Shown: positions 5,893 through 8,337 of the stretch, piece by piece
Position numbering within the stretch: position 1 is the stretch's first letter
How the letters are laid out: each line of letters begins with the position of its first letter
DNA from: Thermoplasmata archaeon
GTDB lineage: Archaea; Thermoplasmatota; E2; UBA202; JdFR-43
Reading direction: 5' to 3'
NCBI GenBank assembly: GCA_003650975.1
Contig: QMSU01000034.1
Span: forward strand, 1 to 8,337
Length of the DNA: 8,337 bases
The notes under the pieces: model-generated
The model's input: only the letters and a program-made list of their open reading frames with translations
Told to the model about the DNA's origin: nothing
The model's database searches: none
Program-made: the position numbers and the translations under genes

Positions 5893-5920
5893 CAAAAATT
5901 TAAAAAAGGGGAAAAAGGGG
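5893..5920 (-). terminator. Pyrimidine-tract terminator of the peptidase-like gene
   Basis: Directly after the TGA stop (5921-5923) the minus strand reads CCCCTTTTTCCCC followed by T6, AAA and T5. Repeated oligo-T tracts of this kind terminate archaeal RNA polymerase without a hairpin. Confidence 0.6.
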
Positions 5921-8337
5921 TCAGAGGTGAGATTCCACCGGTATGGGTTCTGTCCAGTGCCACGGGCTGTAAAGTATGAGTGCCGGGTCGCCGTAGTACA
6001 CAACCTCGGACTGCATCACAAGAGACCGCCCTCCGTAGATTGAGGTGGGGTCAAGGGTGGTGTAGTCCCTGTCGAACTTCCAGAGGTCAAGAGAGATGGC
6101 ATCTCCCAGCGACTCTCCCTTGTAATATGCCCGTTTCAGTATTTCCTGGTCCCATGCATCGTTCCATCCCTGAATTCCTGATCCGCAGTTGCCGTAGTAG
6201 CCCACCACGCCGTGTGACATGTACACATCCGGGGCAAAATGCCATGCGGTGGTGCATGAGCTGAAATGCACATACATGCTGTGCAGGTTCTCCCACAGCT
6301 GGTCACACCACTTGAAGTGCACAATGTCATACTGTTTCGGTGGTTCCGGGTCATACCAGGCTCCCAGTTTTCTCGGCAGGTCGCCAGTCCAGTAGTTGTA
6401 TCCGTGCCATGTTTCCTGGCCGATGCCGGCCCATATGGGATGGCCGCTCACACCGCTGCCTCCTGTACCGTGGCCGCTGTAGTAGTAGGCCATGGCGCCT
6501 CTGTTGAATTCAAAGAGCAGGTTATCCCATATCACGTGTCCTCTGTAGTCCCGTCCGAAACTGGAGAAGTAGTACTTGGTGTTCCTTCCGTTGTAGGCAA
6601 AGACGGTATCCCCATTGTTCAGACTCACCTGTGCACCGTCTGCAAAGTTCATGAGTGAGGAGGTGGTGTAGTTCCGGTAGGGGTTTCCAAAGATTACCGC
6701 CGGATAAAGCACGCTTCTATCGATGTAGGCAGCCATGTGCGCGGGAGTGAATCCTATGAGCTGGCCTGCAGTTGATTCATTGCCAGTGATGCCCCGCATG
6801 AATATCATGCTTATATCGGCTCTGGGGGCCACAATACCCACATACTCCTTTCCTTCTCCATCAAGCCCCACCGAGCGTATATATTCCTGGAATCCTTCCG
6901 CCATTCTCTGGTGCCACAACAGATCCTGGTCCCAGCCAATGGGCGGAAGTTCACCGTTTTTGATGTAGTCCATGATGGGTTTGCCTGCCTTTGCGGCATG
7001 CCCTGTGGAGCGGCATCCATGATACCAGTCACCCATATATTCCTCATATGTTTCAAAGGCTGCAGCCCAGTGCGCCGCCTCGCCCATTTCGCCGATTCTC
7101 ACCACTGGTGAACCGTGATAAGCGGCGAGATATGAGGCGGGGGCATAGTACCCATCGCCGGTGGCAAAGGAGGTTATGGTAATGTAGTTCTCATCGGCTG
7201 TCATATCGAGCACGTTGGTGCTCTTCAATGCCCGTATTGAGCTTGCCACTTCCTTCATGGTGGTGAGCCGATTCACCTCATAGTTTGCGGCAAGTTCGCT
7301 GAACACCCTGTCGTTACCTGCCAGATCCACAAAGGTGACTTTCCTCACGCCCAGATTGTTCAGTGCGCGGAGTGTTTCTTCAGGTACACTGTCCGGTGCG
7401 GTATACAGCAGTGGTACATGTTTGAGCGATGCCTCAACAGCGCCGTTGGCCGCAGAGAGACCATAGGCAACACGATCCGGGTTGTAGGTTCGTATCTCCC
7501 CCTTCACCGTGTAGCTGACGCTGCCGCTCATGTCCCATCGTGGTACCACAATGGCAGTCCATCTTCCCGTGAGCGGGTGATGTACCTCTGCGGTAAAGGT
7601 GGTGTGGGGTTCAATTACCTCATAGGAGTAATCCTGCTCGTCTCCCACCGTTTTGTTGCCATTCCATTCATGAATCGGTTTTATAGGTGCGCCACTCCAG
7701 TCAGGAATACCGGGAGCCACCACATTTCCCTTGGGGTCGACCAGGTACACCCACAGATAGCTCGGCTCGTCCGTTTCCACGGTCACACTCAGTGTGGAAT
7801 CAGAGCTGTCCACCGGAATCTTGTATCGATCACAGGAGTACAGGGTTGCGGAAATCAGGAAATCTCCCTTGCTGTCGGTGACAATGCCGTAGGGGCCGGG
7901 GAGTATGATTGGCTGCCATATGTCGTCTTTATCCTCACCTTCGGGCCACCAGTCCGTTGCATCTTCCCGGTATTTTGGAGAAATAACCGCTGCCTCGTAA
8001 TTCCTTCCCTTCACCTCGGTGAAAGCCACATGCATCACGCCCCACTTGCTCCCCACAAAAACGGGATAGGCAATATTTCCCTCAAATTCTATCAGCTGGT
8101 CACTGTCGCCTCTCACCTGCTTCACACTGGTCTGGACATTGAGTGTGGCGCTCTTTGAGAGCACTTCGGTCACCTCGTCAGTGACACCGCTGCCATCAAC
8201 CACCACCACAGCCTCGCTGCTGCTCTCCCACGCACGTTCTGCAAGGTCTGCCGCCGCAGAGACCGGGTCGCCGCTCATGGTGTAGACCGATGCCTCCTTG
8301 TCATGATGACTCAGATATTCATTCCAGTCCTCCAGCA
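5921..8337 (-). CDS. Secreted CWB2/C25 (gingipain)-like cysteine peptidase homologue, N-terminally truncated by window edge
   Basis: The frame stays open past the first ATG (8278) to the right edge, so the true start and any signal peptide lie outside. Numbering from that ATG gives 785 residues. At about 1-60 and 270-395 are segments like cell-wall-binding repeat 2 (for example HVPLLYTAPDSVPEETLRAL, then LGVRKVTFVDLAG and NRLTTMKEVASSIRAL; later ASYLAAYHGSPVVRIG). Between them, at about 165-265, is a beta-rich stretch (LWVYLVDPKGNVVAPG; GSVSYTVKGEIRTY). The C-terminal part (about 475-775) holds YYYSGHGTGGSG (H603), VHFSSCTTAWHF (C675) and YYGDPALILY (762-771). This GHG...SC...GDPAL order matches clan CD family C25 peptidases, so H603/C675 is the likely dyad. 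The protein is rich in Trp, Tyr and Gly, as extracellular proteins often are. No C-terminal anchor is visible. Substrate and activity are unproven; the C25 assignment is good but not certain. Confidence 0.82.
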   Translation of the reverse strand, partial: LEDWNEYLSHHDKEASVYTMSGDPVSAAADLAERAWESSSEAVVVVDGSGVTDEVTEVLSKSATLNVQTSVKQVRGDSDQLIEFEGNIAYPVFVGSKWGVMHVAFTEVKGRNYEAAVISPKYREDATDWWPEGEDKDDIWQPIILPGPYGIVTDSKGDFLISATLYSCDRYKIPVDSSDSTLSVTVETDEPSYLWVYLVDPKGNVVAPGIPDWSGAPIKPIHEWNGNKTVGDEQDYSYEVIEPHTTFTAEVHHPLTGRWTAIVVPRWDMSGSVSYTVKGEIRTYNPDRVAYGLSAANGAVEASLKHVPLLYTAPDSVPEETLRALNNLGVRKVTFVDLAGNDRVFSELAANYEVNRLTTMKEVASSIRALKSTNVLDMTADENYITITSFATGDGYYAPASYLAAYHGSPVVRIGEMGEAAHWAAAFETYEEYMGDWYHGCRSTGHAAKAGKPIMDYIKNGELPPIGWDQDLLWHQRMAEGFQEYIRSVGLDGEGKEYVGIVAPRADISMIFMRGITGNESTAGQLIGFTPAHMAAYIDRSVLYPAVIFGNPYRNYTTSSLMNFADGAQVSLNNGDTVFAYNGRNTKYYFSSFGRDYRGHVIWDNLLFEFNRGAMAYYYSGHGTGGSGVSGHPIWAGIGQETWHGYNYWTGDLPRKLGAWYDPEPPKQYDIVHFKWCDQLWENLHSMYVHFSSCTTAWHFAPDVYMSHGVVGYYGNCGSGIQGWNDAWDQEILKRAYYKGESLGDAISLDLWKFDRDYTTLDPTSIYGGRSLVMQSEVVYYGDPALILYSPWHWTEPIPVESHL

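Larger units (their letters stand above)
5793..5920. other. AT-rich spacer upstream of cdc6; candidate replication-origin region
   Basis: This 128-bp spacer between the starts of the cdc6 gene and the end of the peptidase-like gene is AT-rich. It contains G-runs at both ends (minus-strand GGGGGAG near 5799-5805; plus-strand GGGGAAAAAGGGG at 5908-5920) and TTAAAAAGCTAACGCAAAAATTTAA-like A/T tracts. Initiator boxes in other archaea carry G-strings beside short dyads, but I see no clear paired inverted box here. Origin function is inference from position alone. Confidence 0.25.

Noticed and set aside
5872..5979. Plus-strand 35-codon frame starting MKLKKLTQKFKKGEKG
   Set aside because: Its lysine-rich start is simply the A-rich complement of the terminator tract. 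The rest is antisense to the end of the peptidase-like gene, and it has no convincing promoter spacing or domain.
7418..8158. 246-codon plus-strand frame inside the peptidase-like gene
   Set aside because: It is antisense to a long minus-strand frame with recognisable domains and itself shows no domain or promoter; long antisense frames are expected in this codon usage.

Overview
The window looks like a piece of a euryarchaeal chromosome. It carries an Orc1/Cdc6 initiator, a Hel308-type helicase, an archaeal/ER-type signal peptidase I (Ser-His-Asp residues, no lysine), a stand-alone Lrp/AsnC effector domain and small zinc-ribbon proteins. Most genes have a TATA-like box about 23-28 nt upstream of the start codon and little room for a Shine-Dalgarno leader, which points to mostly leaderless transcripts. 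That pattern, with the gene set and the large secreted peptidase-like protein, would suit a Thermoplasmata-type lineage, but this placement is inference only.

Layout. (1) 1-1001, minus: N-terminal half of Hel308, cut by the left edge. (2) 1080-1628, plus: a two-gene unit, divergent from Hel308, with a stand-alone RAM domain protein and a three-TM membrane protein. (3) 1688-2215, minus: a COG2522-like HTH regulator and, upstream of it, a 64-aa zinc-ribbon protein. (4) 2299-3129, plus: a TatD-like TIM-barrel metal-dependent hydrolase. (5) 3121-3249, minus: a 42-aa zinc-ribbon protein overlapping the hydrolase's 3' end. (6) 3334-4592, plus: dCMP deaminase and signal peptidase I with overlapping stop and start codons. 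(7) 4572-5792, minus: Orc1/Cdc6, whose 3' end overlaps the peptidase gene by 21 bp. (8) 5793-5920: AT-rich spacer with the Cdc6 promoter and a pyrimidine-tract terminator. (9) 5921-8337, minus: a large extracellular-looking protein with CWB2-like segments and a C25 (gingipain)-like His/Cys domain, cut at its N-terminus by the right edge.

Housekeeping functions dominate: DNA repair/replication (Hel308, Cdc6), nucleotide metabolism (dCMP deaminase) and protein export (signal peptidase). The peptidase-like protein is probably a secretory substrate and is the most distinctive gene. I found no CRISPR array, tRNA, rRNA, insertion sequence or clear defence system. Coding density is high, and no stretch over 300 bases lacks a gene.
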